From Streptomyces capillispiralis (GTDB taxonomy: Bacteria > Actinomycetota > Actinomycetes > Streptomycetales > Streptomycetaceae): a stretch of DNA of 64,000 bases. Location: assembly GCF_007829875.1 (NCBI RefSeq), contig NZ_VIWV01000001.1:2046001-2110000 (forward strand), read 5' to 3'. Each line of letters starts with the position of its first letter. Position 1 is the first letter of the stretch. The position numbers and the translations under genes are program-made. The notes beneath the pieces are model-generated. The model made no database searches. It saw only the letters and a list, made by a program, of their open reading frames with translations, and was not told where the DNA came from. Below, in pieces: positions 17,275 to 25,993 of this stretch.

Positions 17275-19374
17275 TCATCGGACCCTGCTCCGCAGATTGG
17301 TGAGCAGGTACGCGCAGAGCAGCGCCGCCAGCGACAACGCCAGGGCGCTCCCCACGGGTTGGGCGACCAGCCGCAGCACGGCCTCCAGATGCTGCTCCCC
17401 TGCCAACGGCCAGCGCAGCGGCACGTCCTCACGCGACCGCGGGGTGCGCGCCGGCAGCCCTTCCATCGCCTTGCGCACGAGGGGCACGACGAGCAGGGGT
17501 ACGGCGACGACCACGGCGAGACCCGCGGTCGTGGACCGGAACACGCCCGCGGCCAGCACTCCGGCGCAGGCGCACCCCGTCACCAGCCCGAGCCAGCCCG
17601 CGCCCAACCGGAGCCAGTCGGCGGGAACGCGCACGACCTCCGGTCCGTAGAGGAGATGGAGGAGTTCGGCATCGCATCCGACGGTCAGGACGGCCAGCAC
17701 CACCGCGGTGACCGAGGCGACGAGCAGTTTGGCGGTCAGCAGCCCCAGCCTGCGGGGGACGGTTCCGCGGTCCGCCGCCAGCGCCGGGTGACGGAACTCG
17801 TCGCCGAAGGCCAGCGCGCCGAGCAGCCCCGCGCCGAGCGCCGCGGGCGGCAGCGGCAACTCCGCCGGCCATGCGGCCAGCAGGCGCGGCTGAGGGGTGT
17901 GTCCCACGCGTGCCAGCAGTACGGCGGTGAGCGCGGACACGACGAGCACTCCGGCCCCGACGAGGAACCCCGTGCGGATGCCCGTGGCACGGCGGATCTC
18001 GTAGCGGAGGGGGCGCAGGGGCCTGGGCGCGGGGCGGACGGTGATGGGAGGCGGGAGTTCGCCCTCGGCGCCGGGTGCGCGCCTGCCCCGGCTCCCGTCC
18101 CCGGCCCGGCGCGGGCGGGGACCAGGTGGGCGGGCGTCCTCGTCGCTGGATTCCTCCGGCGCCTTCCGGTCTTCGTCGGGCGCGGCCACGGGCGTGCCGG
18201 GACCGGCGGGTACCTCGGGGTGGCGGCCCTGCGGTGCGGTCGAGGGGGAGGGCTGTGGTGCGGTGGCCGGGAAGGGCCGCGGTGCGGTGGCGGGGAGGTG
18301 GAGGGGGTCCGCCGTCGCGTGGAGTGGGGTGCGGGTGGCGGGTGACGGTGTGCGCGGGTCGGATGGGACCGATGGGGTGGACGCCGATGGGGTGGACGGG
18401 GTCGATGGGGTGGACGGGGTGGATTCCCCAGCGGTCGGTTCGGTTCCGGGGGCGGGGCCCGCTCCGTCATCCGCCGCCCGGCCGGCCGCCCCGGCTCCGG
18501 GCCCCATGTCCGCCACCTCGTCTGCCAGTTGGTGGACGACGATGCCGTTGCGGAACGCCGTTTCGCCGACCTCCGCGCAGGTACTGCCGTAGACGCAGAG
18601 GCGGTTGCCGCTCTCGCGTACCACCTCCACGGACCGCTGTGCCGCGCGGGCCTCCTGCGTGAGCAGCGCGGACAGGCGGGCGGCGTGCGGGCTGCGGACG
18701 GCGACGCGGGGGCGCAGCCGGGTGCGTGCGAAGTCCGCGGCGTCCTGGTCGGCGACGAGCCTTCCCCGGTCCAGGGTGACCACGCGATCCGCGACCCGGG
18801 CGGCCTCCTTGGGGTCGGCCGTGGTGCACAGGACCGTGCCGCCCTGGTCCGCGTGCGCCCGGAGCACGCCGTACAGCCAGCGGTTCTCCCGGACGGACAG
18901 GCCCCGTGCGGGGTCGTCGAGCACGAGTGTGTGCGGGTCCGGGAGCAACGCGCAGGCCAGGCCCAGACGGCGGTCCATTCCGCGCGAGAGGGTGCCGAGG
19001 CGTTCGTCGCGCAGGCTCACGAGTCCCACCGCTTCGAGGACCTCGTCCGCGCGGCGGCCCGGAACTCCCGCGGCGGCGCACAGCATGCGCAGGTGCCCGC
19101 GGACGGTGCGGGCGGGGTGCCCCGGGACATCACCGAGCAGCACGCCGACTTCGCGGGCGGGATGGGGGATGCGGTGCAGGGGGCGGCCCCTGAAGTAGGT
19201 GACGCCACGGCCGCGTTGGAGTTCGAGCATGAGCCCGAGCGCCGTCGTCTTTCCCGCGCCCGGTGCTCCGAGCAGCACGGTGACGCGGCCGGCGTGTGCC
19301 TCGAAGGAGACGTCGTCTACGGCGGGCGGAAGCTCTGCGCGGGGGGTGCTGGTCAGTCCGATGGCCTGGATCAC
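17275..19374 (-). CDS. ABC transporter-like fusion: ATPase, long disordered linker, membrane domain
   Basis: 699 residues. Residues 1-225 form an ABC ATPase: Walker A GAPGAGKTT (36-44), signature TLSRGMDRR (about 128-136), Walker B LVLDDP (150-155). The usual Glu after the Walker B Asp is Asp, which may lower hydrolysis. A Pro/Ser/Thr/Ala-rich linker of roughly 170 residues follows, with STP repeats. The C-terminal third has about six hydrophobic helices typical of an ABC-2 permease. ATPase and permease on one chain is uncommon for ABC-2 exporters. The substrate is unknown. GTG 19374 (MIQAIGL) fits the conserved start. It lies upstream of whiH on the same strand, as in related genomes. Confidence 0.8.
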   Translation of the reverse strand: MIQAIGLTSTPRAELPPAVDDVSFEAHAGRVTVLLGAPGAGKTTALGLMLELQRGRGVTYFRGRPLHRIPHPAREVGVLLGDVPGHPARTVRGHLRMLCAAAGVPGRRADEVLEAVGLVSLRDERLGTLSRGMDRRLGLACALLPDPHTLVLDDPARGLSVRENRWLYGVLRAHADQGGTVLCTTADPKEAARVADRVVTLDRGRLVADQDAADFARTRLRPRVAVRSPHAARLSALLTQEARAAQRSVEVVRESGNRLCVYGSTCAEVGETAFRNGIVVHQLADEVADMGPGAGAAGRAADDGAGPAPGTEPTAGESTPSTPSTPSTPSASTPSVPSDPRTPSPATRTPLHATADPLHLPATAPRPFPATAPQPSPSTAPQGRHPEVPAGPGTPVAAPDEDRKAPEESSDEDARPPGPRPRRAGDGSRGRRAPGAEGELPPPITVRPAPRPLRPLRYEIRRATGIRTGFLVGAGVLVVSALTAVLLARVGHTPQPRLLAAWPAELPLPPAALGAGLLGALAFGDEFRHPALAADRGTVPRRLGLLTAKLLVASVTAVVLAVLTVGCDAELLHLLYGPEVVRVPADWLRLGAGWLGLVTGCACAGVLAAGVFRSTTAGLAVVVAVPLLVVPLVRKAMEGLPARTPRSREDVPLRWPLAGEQHLEAVLRLVAQPVGSALALSLAALLCAYLLTNLRSRVR
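18361..18423. repeat. 12-base tandem repeats inside the ABC fusion linker
   Basis: GATGGGGTGGAC-type units repeat about five times, encoding the STP-rich stretch of the linker. The repeats keep the reading frame, so the linker length can vary between strains without breaking the gene. Confidence 0.7.
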
Positions 19375-19480
19375 CCGATGCAAGATAGCGCGCCATATCG
19401 GGTTTTTCGGGCACCCTTGGCCCGCGGCCGGACGGGGCGTACGCCCGCCGGGCCCGCCGGCCGGTCCGGTGGTCCCGGGG

Positions 19481-20239
19481 TCAGACCTCGGGACGCAGCA
19501 TCGGGGGGTTGAGCAGGGTGGCGCCGCCGGCCCGGAAGAGCTGGGCGGGGCGGCCGCCCTGCCGGGTGGTAGTGCCCCCGGTGGGGACCAGGAAGCCCGG
19601 TGTGCCCGTCACCTTGCGGTGGAAGTTGCGGGGGTCGAGCGCGACGCCCCAGACCGCCTCGTAGACCCGGCGCAGCTCGCCGACGGTGAACTCGGGCGGG
19701 CAGAAGGCCGTCGCCAGCGACGAGTACTCGATCTTGGAGCGGGCCCGCTCCACCCCGTCCGACAGGATCTGGGCGTGATCGAAGGCGAGCGGGGCCACCG
19801 GCTCCCCGTCCCGGCCGAAACCGCCCTGCTGGAGCAGCTCCTCGACGGGTGCCCAGCGTGCGTTGCTGGCGTCACCGCCCGCCCGGGGAGCGGGCAGGTC
19901 GGGGGCGAGGGCGAGGTGCGCGACGCTGACGACCCGCATCCGGGGATCGCGCTTGGGATCGCCGTACGTGGCGAGCTGCTCCAGATGGGCGCCGTTGTCC
20001 TGGGCGGGGACGGCCGGGTCGTGCACCCGCAGCCCCGTTTCCTCGGCCAGTTCCCGGGCCGCGGCCTGCGCCAGGTCCTCGTCGGCCCGTACGAACCCGC
20101 CGGGGAGTGCCCAGCGCCCCTGGAACGGGGCTTCGCCCCTGCGCACCGCGAGCGCGCACAGGGCGTGGCGGCGCACGGTCAGCACGACCAGGTCCACGGT
20201 GACGGCGAAGGGCGGAAAGGCTGACGGGTCGTAGGGCAT
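19481..20239 (-). CDS. NUDIX hydrolase with C-terminal winged helix (NrtR-like)
   Basis: 252 residues. The NUDIX box reads GGFVRADEDLAQAAARELAEETG (given here as its span, about residues 47-69). The C-terminal 90 residues (FTVGELRRVYEAVWGVALDPRNFHRK) match the winged helix of NrtR, the ADP-ribose-responsive regulator of NAD metabolism. Whether the hydrolase is catalytic or only a sensor cannot be told, because the REXXEE Glu residues are present. A 5+5 inverted repeat TCGTC-N5-GACGA lies 14 bases upstream (20253-20267) and may be an operator. No NAD gene is adjacent. Confidence 0.82.
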   Translation of the reverse strand: MPYDPSAFPPFAVTVDLVVLTVRRHALCALAVRRGEAPFQGRWALPGGFVRADEDLAQAAARELAEETGLRVHDPAVPAQDNGAHLEQLATYGDPKRDPRMRVVSVAHLALAPDLPAPRAGGDASNARWAPVEELLQQGGFGRDGEPVAPLAFDHAQILSDGVERARSKIEYSSLATAFCPPEFTVGELRRVYEAVWGVALDPRNFHRKVTGTPGFLVPTGGTTTRQGGRPAQLFRAGGATLLNPPMLRPEV

Positions 20240-20252
20240 GCGGCGATCATAG

Positions 20253-20267
20253 TCGTCTGCCTGACGA
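20253..20267. promoter_or_regulatory. Short inverted repeat upstream of NrtR-like gene
   Basis: TCGTC-TGCCT-GACGA lies 14 bases before the ATG at 20239. The arms are short and could be chance. Autoregulation by the NrtR-like product is the only reason to list it. Confidence 0.2.
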
Positions 20268-20391
20268 TAAACACTCCCTTCGCCGGTGGTCTCGACGGTT
20301 GATCAACTGCGGTCCGGCACGGATCCCGGCGCGGTCGCGCGGCCGCCGCTCGTGCCCTCCCGGCCGCCCTCGGCCGCCGCCTCACGCCAGG

Positions 20392-22482
20392 TCACACCCC
20401 CAGTTGCAGTCCCTCGGCCGCTTCCTCGACCACGGCCAGACCGAGCCGGCCGACCCGTACGGCGAAGGGGGCGCCCGCGACGCGCAGTCCCGTGAGGACG
20501 ATCTCCCCGAGGGGGGCGCCGCGCACCGGTCTCAGCGTGACCGTCCGGGCCGGTGCGTCGGGCCGGATCCCGACGAGGGTGGTCAGCAGCAGGACTCCGG
20601 AGGCCGCCGCCGTGGCGGCGGGGCGGCAGGCCGCCGGATGCGGGAGCGGGGCGCCGTCGTCGGTCCGCCGCTCCCCGCCGAACATCTCGGGCAGGCGGTG
20701 GCCGAACGCCTCCGCCGCCGCGAGGACGCCCCGCAGCAGCGACGCCGCCTCCTTCTCGTAACCGGCGGTGGCGAGCCCGGCGACGGCGACCGCCGTCTCG
20801 TGGACCCGCACGGCGCCGGTGCGGTGGCCGAACGGGTTGTGGCCCGGTTCCCTCTCCCCCAGTCCGCGCAGCCCCCAGCCCGAGTCCAGGTCGGGGCTGC
20901 CCAGCAACCGGGCCAGCCGCTCGGTCCGCACCGCGTCGAGCAGGCCGGGCGCGAGGGTGCCCCCGCCCAGCAGGCCGGTGTCGAGGAGGTGGGCGACCGG
21001 GGCGCCCAGGTGGGGGACGGGGCGGCCGTCCGGAGCGCGGGCCGCCGCCGGCCGGGCTCCCCGCGGGTGGTCGATCCAGAAGTCGTCGGCGAAGGCCCCG
21101 CGCAGCGCCCGCGCCCACTGCCGCAGTCCGGTGCCGCCCGGTCTGCCGTACGCGTCGAGCAGGTCGGCTCCGAGCAGTGCCGCCCGGTGGGCGTGCGCCT
21201 GGGTTTCGCAGCGGACGGCGCCGCCGGGCTGCGGGTCGGGGAGGTAGGTGCCGTCACCGACCGTGTTCCGCAGCCAGGTCAGACACCGTTCGGCGGCCGG
21301 GAGCAGTTCCTCCGTCACGCGTTCGGGGAGCCCCCAGCGGCGGGCCTCGGCCAGCAGGGCGGGGAAGAGCAGCGTCGCCTGCGTTCCGGTGCAGGCCGGG
21401 GGCAGATGCGGGCCGGCGTCGCGCCGCGGGCCGGGGACCATGCCGGACTTCGGTCCGGGTCCGGTGAGCTGGGTGCGGGCGAGCGTACGGAGGGTGCCCG
21501 CGGCGAGGCTGGTGCCGAGGGGCAGTGCCATCCGGGCCGCGGCGAGGGCCTCGGCCGGGGCGAGCCCGCAGCGCCAGGGCGCGCCGGCCGCGAGGTGGAG
21601 GTCGGCGGGGTGCGCCGCGTCCCGCAGCAGCAGGGCCCGGAGGTCCTCGACACTCCTCCGCATCAGTGCGGGGACCCGGGGATCGTCGCCCGTCGCACAC
21701 GCCGGGGCGAGGGGGTTCGTGGCGGCGCGGCCCGCGGGACGCAGGGGTGCCGCTCCGTCCGGCCGGACCCGCAACTCGACGCTCGCGCTGCCGCCGGGAG
21801 GCAGGTCCACCTCCCATCGCAGCAGGCCGGCGGCGGCCAGCGCCTCGCTGGGGGGCGGCTGCGCCGTGACCGTCGCGCTTCCCTCGGCGTTCGACCAGCG
21901 CAGACCGCCGTCGTGGACGCCGGCGGGCTGTTCGGGGCCCGCGCGACCGGAGGCGATCGCGCCGAGCGCGGCGAGGTCCGAGCCGAGCGCCACTTCGAGC
22001 GGGAGGCGCAACGGGCGGGCGGCCGCGCTGTGCAGCGTGATCCGTTCCGTACCGTCGGCGCGGCGCGTCCGCTCGACGACCACGTCCGGGTCCGGGCCGC
22101 GCCCGTCCGCGCCGACGCGCAGGGTCCCGACGAAACGGGCCCGGTCGGCGGCCGGCATCCGGGCCTGGACCGCGAGCGGCTCCTGCCCGGCCACACGGAC
22201 CTGGCAGCGGGAGAGGAGACGCCTTCCCGCGCGGTAGAACCCCTCCAGGCCGCGGCCCGTCAACTGTCCCTGATCCGTCGAGATGACGAGGCCGGGAAGG
22301 GCCACGCAGATCAGGGCGGTGTGGGCGGGCGGCAGTTCGGGGAGTCGCCGACGGGTGGGGTGGTGCTCCCGTCGCGGTGGGCGCGGTACGCGCGGGAGCG
22401 TGTCGGTGAGGTGGGGAGTGGCGGGAGCCGCCAAGGCTCCGGCAAGGTCGTCGGCGCCGAAGGGCGGAGCCGGCTGATGCAT
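20392..22482 (-). CDS. Glycogen debranching enzyme-like protein (N-terminal GDE domain and six-hairpin C-terminus)
   Basis: 696 residues. The N-terminal half (HTALICVALPGLVISTDQGQ, then TGRGLEGFYRAGRRLLSR) matches the domain annotated as glycogen debranching enzyme N-terminal in actinobacterial proteins. The second half (HAHRAALLGADLLDAYGR, GWGLRGLGEREPGHNPFGHRTGAV, HETAVAVAGLATAGY) resembles the alpha/alpha-toroid of GH63/GH133 amylo-alpha-1,6-glucosidases. The expected Asp/Glu acid was not securely located. Start ATG 22482 (MHQPAPP) has AGAGAAAG upstream; the frame upstream is low-complexity. It is probably cytoplasmic carbohydrate metabolism, substrate unproven. Confidence 0.75.
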   Translation of the reverse strand: MHQPAPPFGADDLAGALAAPATPHLTDTLPRVPRPPRREHHPTRRRLPELPPAHTALICVALPGLVISTDQGQLTGRGLEGFYRAGRRLLSRCQVRVAGQEPLAVQARMPAADRARFVGTLRVGADGRGPDPDVVVERTRRADGTERITLHSAAARPLRLPLEVALGSDLAALGAIASGRAGPEQPAGVHDGGLRWSNAEGSATVTAQPPPSEALAAAGLLRWEVDLPPGGSASVELRVRPDGAAPLRPAGRAATNPLAPACATGDDPRVPALMRRSVEDLRALLLRDAAHPADLHLAAGAPWRCGLAPAEALAAARMALPLGTSLAAGTLRTLARTQLTGPGPKSGMVPGPRRDAGPHLPPACTGTQATLLFPALLAEARRWGLPERVTEELLPAAERCLTWLRNTVGDGTYLPDPQPGGAVRCETQAHAHRAALLGADLLDAYGRPGGTGLRQWARALRGAFADDFWIDHPRGARPAAARAPDGRPVPHLGAPVAHLLDTGLLGGGTLAPGLLDAVRTERLARLLGSPDLDSGWGLRGLGEREPGHNPFGHRTGAVRVHETAVAVAGLATAGYEKEAASLLRGVLAAAEAFGHRLPEMFGGERRTDDGAPLPHPAACRPAATAAASGVLLLTTLVGIRPDAPARTVTLRPVRGAPLGEIVLTGLRVAGAPFAVRVGRLGLAVVEEAAEGLQLGV

Positions 22483-22704
22483 GGAAAGGCTTTCTCTGGG
22501 CTCTGTGTGCCGCGGGCGGGCCCGGACCCGACGGGCTGCGGCCGGGCGGGTGCGGTACGGCGTCACGACCCGTCCGGGCGTTCCGCCACTCAGGTGAACG
22601 GCGCCGCCCGCCTCCTGGTCACGCCCGTGCCCGCGGCCCCGGTCACGGCGCGCCCTCACGGTCCTCGCCCGCCCCTTCTCCCCCGTCGCTGTGATCACCA
22701 CGGC

Positions 22705-24543
22705 TCACTCCTCCCCGTCGCCGTCCCGTCGGCCGGCCTGCGTCACGCCGCCCTGGGGGACACCGGGCCGCCGCCCGGTGCCCGGACCCCCCGTGGTCGG
22801 CTTCGCCCCGCCGGGACGCGCGCCACCGGGGCGCGTGCTGCGCTCATCGGCCGTACCGGGGCGGGCCCCGCCCGGCGCGCCGCCCCCGGGGCGCGGGCTG
22901 CCCGCCGACGCCCGCGGATACGGGAGCCGTCCGCTCGGCCGGCCCGTCTCCGTCCGCACCCGGCGCGGGGACCCACCGCACCTGCCACTGCCGGCACCGG
23001 CACCAGCACCAGCACCAGCACCAGCACCAGCACCAGCACCAGCACCAGCACCAGCGTTACTGCCACTGCCGGTGCGGGGCGTGCGGGTCCGGCGTCGGCG
23101 GGGCAGGGGCGGAGCCGTCGGCGGGCCGGGAACCGCGGATTCCACGGTCTGCGGCGCGCGATCGACGCTCCTCGACGGCTCGCCGTCGTCGCTCTCGCGC
23201 GGCTCGCTCCACGGGGCCGGCTCGTCGGCCGCCGCCGTACCCCGTCCCTCGCGTTCCGTGCGCAGGCAGCGGCGGATGGACTCGGGGTCGAGGCTCTCGT
23301 TGCACGCCTGGTGCAGAAGACGGGCGAAGAGGTAGTCGGGGTCCGCTGCGAGGGCCATGGCGAAGGCCTCGCGGGCTTCCAGCTCGTCACCGGCCGACCA
23401 GGCCACCCACCCGGCGAGGGTGAGGGGCGCCGCGGCGTGTTCGCCGTACGGTCCGACGCAGCGGCGCGCCAGCGCCCGCCACAGGCGCAGGGCGGTGCCG
23501 GCCTCGTCGCCCTCCATCCACTCGGCCGCGCGGTCCCGTGTCGTGCGGTCCTGGAGGCCGAGGATCAGCGTCGCGGCCTCGTCGTGCCCGATCAGCTCGT
23601 CGTCCCGCAGATCCGCCGGAAGGGTGCCGGGGAGGGGCGGTGCCCCGGCGAGACGGCCCATGATCCGCTCGGCCAGCCGCAGTGTCTCCTCGGCGACCTC
23701 GTGCCGCTCCGCCGCGTCGAGGATCCGGGGCACGAGGGACATGCCGGCGGCGTCCAGGGCGGCCTCCTGTTCGAGGGTGGCGGAGTGCTCCCACGGCAGG
23801 AGCCTGGCGCGCAGCTCGCGCAGGGTGCCGCGGACCTGGAGCCCGGCGTACGTGGCGGCGGCGGCCAGGACCGAGGTGCCGGGCAGGCCCATCGGCGTCC
23901 CCTCGGCCGGACAGCAGCCCTGGTCGTCACAGCAGTAGGACCAGAAGCGGCCGTCCGAGACGCACAGGGCCTCCACCACCGGGATGTCCAGGGCACCGCA
24001 TTCCAGGCGCAGCGTGTGGGCGAGGGGCCCCAGCCGCTCCTTGACCTGCCGTCCGGTCTCGCCCCGGCCGGGCTCCTGGCAGAGGAAGACGACCATCTGC
24101 TCGGGCCGGGCGCCCCGGCGCTCGCTGCCCTTCACCAGGCCCTGGGCCAGCTGACGGGCGGCGGAGGGCCAGTCGTCCGCGCCGACGGGGATGCCGAGCC
24201 GGGCGCGGCCGCCGAACCGGCCCTTGCCGTCCCTGTCGTGCAGGGCGACCAGCACGATGCTGTCCTCGGGGCGGTAACCGAGCAGGTAGGGCAGGGCGTC
24301 GGCGAGCTCGGCGGGGGTGCGCAGGGTGACCTGCTGCTCCTCGCCGTGGCGGTCGTACGCGGTGCAGCCGGTGGTCTCCGGGCGCGGCACGCGGTTCTCC
24401 TCGCCGCCGGGTGCCGGGGGCCCGGTGGACTCCGCGCGGTCCTCGGGTGCGTCCCGCCGCGGGGTGCCGGCGCACTCCCGCGCGTCATGCCCCGGGAGGC
24501 CGCTGTTCTCGGGGAATCCCGTCGTCTCGCTGTGGTTCGTCAT
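22705..24543 (-). CDS. DUF4192 domain-containing protein
   Basis: 612 residues. The DUF4192 domain (about residues 70-440) is recognised by TPAELADALPYLLGYRPEDSIV near its start and SYCCDDQGCCPAEGTPMG near residue 205. A tail-like helical segment with AREAFAMALAADPDYLFARL suggests a TPR-like end to the folded part. The last 150 residues are disordered and contain a Gly/Ala repeat encoded by the CACCAG hexanucleotide microsatellite. DUF4192 is widespread in Actinobacteria with no known function. ATG 24543 is supported by GGGAG upstream; DUF4192 genes are often single units, as here. Confidence 0.8.
   Translation of the reverse strand: MTNHSETTGFPENSGLPGHDARECAGTPRRDAPEDRAESTGPPAPGGEENRVPRPETTGCTAYDRHGEEQQVTLRTPAELADALPYLLGYRPEDSIVLVALHDRDGKGRFGGRARLGIPVGADDWPSAARQLAQGLVKGSERRGARPEQMVVFLCQEPGRGETGRQVKERLGPLAHTLRLECGALDIPVVEALCVSDGRFWSYCCDDQGCCPAEGTPMGLPGTSVLAAAATYAGLQVRGTLRELRARLLPWEHSATLEQEAALDAAGMSLVPRILDAAERHEVAEETLRLAERIMGRLAGAPPLPGTLPADLRDDELIGHDEAATLILGLQDRTTRDRAAEWMEGDEAGTALRLWRALARRCVGPYGEHAAAPLTLAGWVAWSAGDELEAREAFAMALAADPDYLFARLLHQACNESLDPESIRRCLRTEREGRGTAAADEPAPWSEPRESDDGEPSRSVDRAPQTVESAVPGPPTAPPLPRRRRTRTPRTGSGSNAGAGAGAGAGAGAGAGAGAGAGSGRCGGSPRRVRTETGRPSGRLPYPRASAGSPRPGGGAPGGARPGTADERSTRPGGARPGGAKPTTGGPGTGRRPGVPQGGVTQAGRRDGDGEE
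23001..23055. repeat. CACCAG hexanucleotide microsatellite
   Basis: About nine head-to-tail CACCAG units lie within the 3' part of the DUF4192 gene and encode a Gly-Ala run on the coding strand. Slippage changes length by whole codons. Confidence 0.9.
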
Positions 24544-24785
24544 GCGAGGACGATCTCCCGGATTGCCGCATTCCGGTTCAACCTGTGGATAAGTCCGATC
24601 AGGAACATGCCACTCATCTCGGACGCGACACCCCCGGACGCCCGGGATACCCAGGGCACCCAGGACACCCACGGACGGCCACCCACGGCCACCTGCGCCG
24701 AACGCCCGGCCGGATCCTCCCGGCCGGGCGTTGGCGTGCACGGTTCACGGCCCAGTCGACGCGACCGCACCCCCAGCGGCTCGGC

Positions 24786-25433
24786 TCAGTCGAAGCTCGG
24801 CGGCGCGGTGCGGGCCCGCTTGAGTTCGGCGAAGCCGGGGACGGACGCGGCGTGGACGACCGTGTCCCAGAGGGACAGGGCCGCGTCCGACCGCGGGACG
24901 GGGCTGACGATGGGCCCGAAGAAGCCGACCGGGGTGGCGTCCGGGCCGGGCACGGCGAGGATCGGGCTGCCCGCTTCCTCGCCCACCGCCTTCTGGCCCG
25001 CCTCGTGCGAGGCCCGGACCTCGGCGTCGTACGTCGTCGCGTCGGCGTGCTCGGCGAGTTCCGTGGGCAGCTCCGCCGACTTCAGCGCCTCGGTCAGGGC
25101 TTCCGGAGTCGGGCCCTTGCCGTCCCGGTGGAAGACGGCGCCCAGCGCGGTGTAGAGGCGGGCGACGGCCTCGTTGCCGTGGGACTGCCGGACCGCCACG
25201 AGGGTGCGCACCGGCCGCAGGCCCTTGGGGCCGAGCAGGTCGTGGTACTCCTGCGGGACCTGGTCGAGCCTGCCCTCGTTGAGGATGGCCAGGCTCATCA
25301 CGTGCCAGCGGATGTCCAGGGGCCGCAGTGCGGCCACCTCGGTCAGCCAGCGGGACGTCATCCAGGTCCACGGGCACAGCGGATCGAACCAGAAGTCGAC
25401 CCGGGTCCTGTCCGCGTCGGCCGTGCTTGCCAT
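24786..25433 (-). CDS. DsbA/FrnE-family protein, mycothiol-dependent nitroreductase (Rv2466c)-like
   Basis: 215 residues with a thioredoxin fold interrupted by a helical insert, as in DsbA. The active site is DPLCPWTWMTSRW at residues 17-29, a CPWT motif. Mycobacterial Rv2466c has CPWC, so the resolving Cys is missing here and the enzyme would act as a monothiol with mycothiol. Motifs WHVMSLAILNEGR and GSPILAVPG agree with the Rv2466c group. ATG 25433 has AAGGAGGACAC upstream. It is the last core gene before the biosynthetic region. Confidence 0.8.
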   Translation of the reverse strand: MASTADADRTRVDFWFDPLCPWTWMTSRWLTEVAALRPLDIRWHVMSLAILNEGRLDQVPQEYHDLLGPKGLRPVRTLVAVRQSHGNEAVARLYTALGAVFHRDGKGPTPEALTEALKSAELPTELAEHADATTYDAEVRASHEAGQKAVGEEAGSPILAVPGPDATPVGFFGPIVSPVPRSDAALSLWDTVVHAASVPGFAELKRARTAPPSFD

Positions 25434-25461
25434 GTGTGTCCTCCTTGGTGAGTCTTCAGCC

Positions 25462-25539
25462 CGGTCCCTGTCCCCGGTCCCGGTTCCCGGTCCCTGTCCC
25501 CGGTCCCGGTTCCCGGTCCCTGTCCCCGGTCCCGGTTCC
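25462..25539. repeat. 26-base GC-rich tandem repeat at the edge of the biosynthetic region
   Basis: Three copies with period 26 begin CGGTCCCTGTCCCC at 25462, 25488 and 25514. Degenerate CCCGGTCCC words continue to about 25600. The repeat lies exactly at the junction between core genes and the cluster. Confidence 0.85.
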
Positions 25540-25613
25540 TGTCCCGCGGCCCGGCCCCCGGTTCCTGTCCCTCGGCCCTGGTCCCCAGTGCCCGGTCCCC
25601 GGAACCGCGGGGT

Positions 25614-25964
25614 TCACACCGTGGCGATGCCCAGGAGGAGCGGTGTCACGCCGAGGAGCAGCATCACCGTCGGGGCCGGGAGGCCCTTGGTGTCCTTGGC
25701 GCGCAGGTGGGTGATGATCGCGCCGACGAAGTACAGGACGACGCCGATGCCGGCGGCGATGCCGAGCGGGCGGTAGAAGATGCCGGCGACCAGACCGAGG
25801 GCACCGGCGATCTCCAGTGCGGCCAGGCCCGCGAACCAGCTCTCCTGGACGCCGATCTGGCGCATGCCGGCGGTGATCTTCTCGTCGCGGGTGAGCTTGG
25901 CCCGGGCGGAAGCGACCAGGGCGAGTGCCAGCAGGCAGGCGACGACGACGTAGGCGATGAACAC
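25614..25964 (-). CDS. DoxX-family membrane protein
   Basis: 116 residues with four hydrophobic segments. The start MFIAYVVVACLLALALVASA is followed by a short charged loop with MRQIGV and ESWFAGLAALEIAGALGLVAG, the DoxX-like pattern. GTG 25964 has CAGGAGATC upstream; the open frame before it is unrelated. DoxX proteins are small redox-linked membrane proteins, often of quinone metabolism. It is the last gene of a leftward run (DUF5519, MDR, methyltransferase, DoxX), 29 bases after the methyltransferase stop. A role in terphenyl quinone handling is only suggested by position. Confidence 0.8.
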   Translation of the reverse strand: MFIAYVVVACLLALALVASARAKLTRDEKITAGMRQIGVQESWFAGLAALEIAGALGLVAGIFYRPLGIAAGIGVVLYFVGAIITHLRAKDTKGLPAPTVMLLLGVTPLLLGIATV

Positions 25965-25993
25965 GGGGATCTCCTGGAGAAGTGCGGCCCGGG

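Noticed and set aside
20299..25155. 1618-codon rightward frame across several genes
   Set aside because: It spans three well-supported leftward genes and a microsatellite; composition is typical of antisense frames.
25434..25613. CRISPR-like repeats
   Set aside because: Copies are directly adjacent without spacers and differ in length; this is a minisatellite.
25434..25613. tRNA or attachment site at the cluster edge
   Set aside because: No cloverleaf-capable sequence or direct att-like repeat was found.
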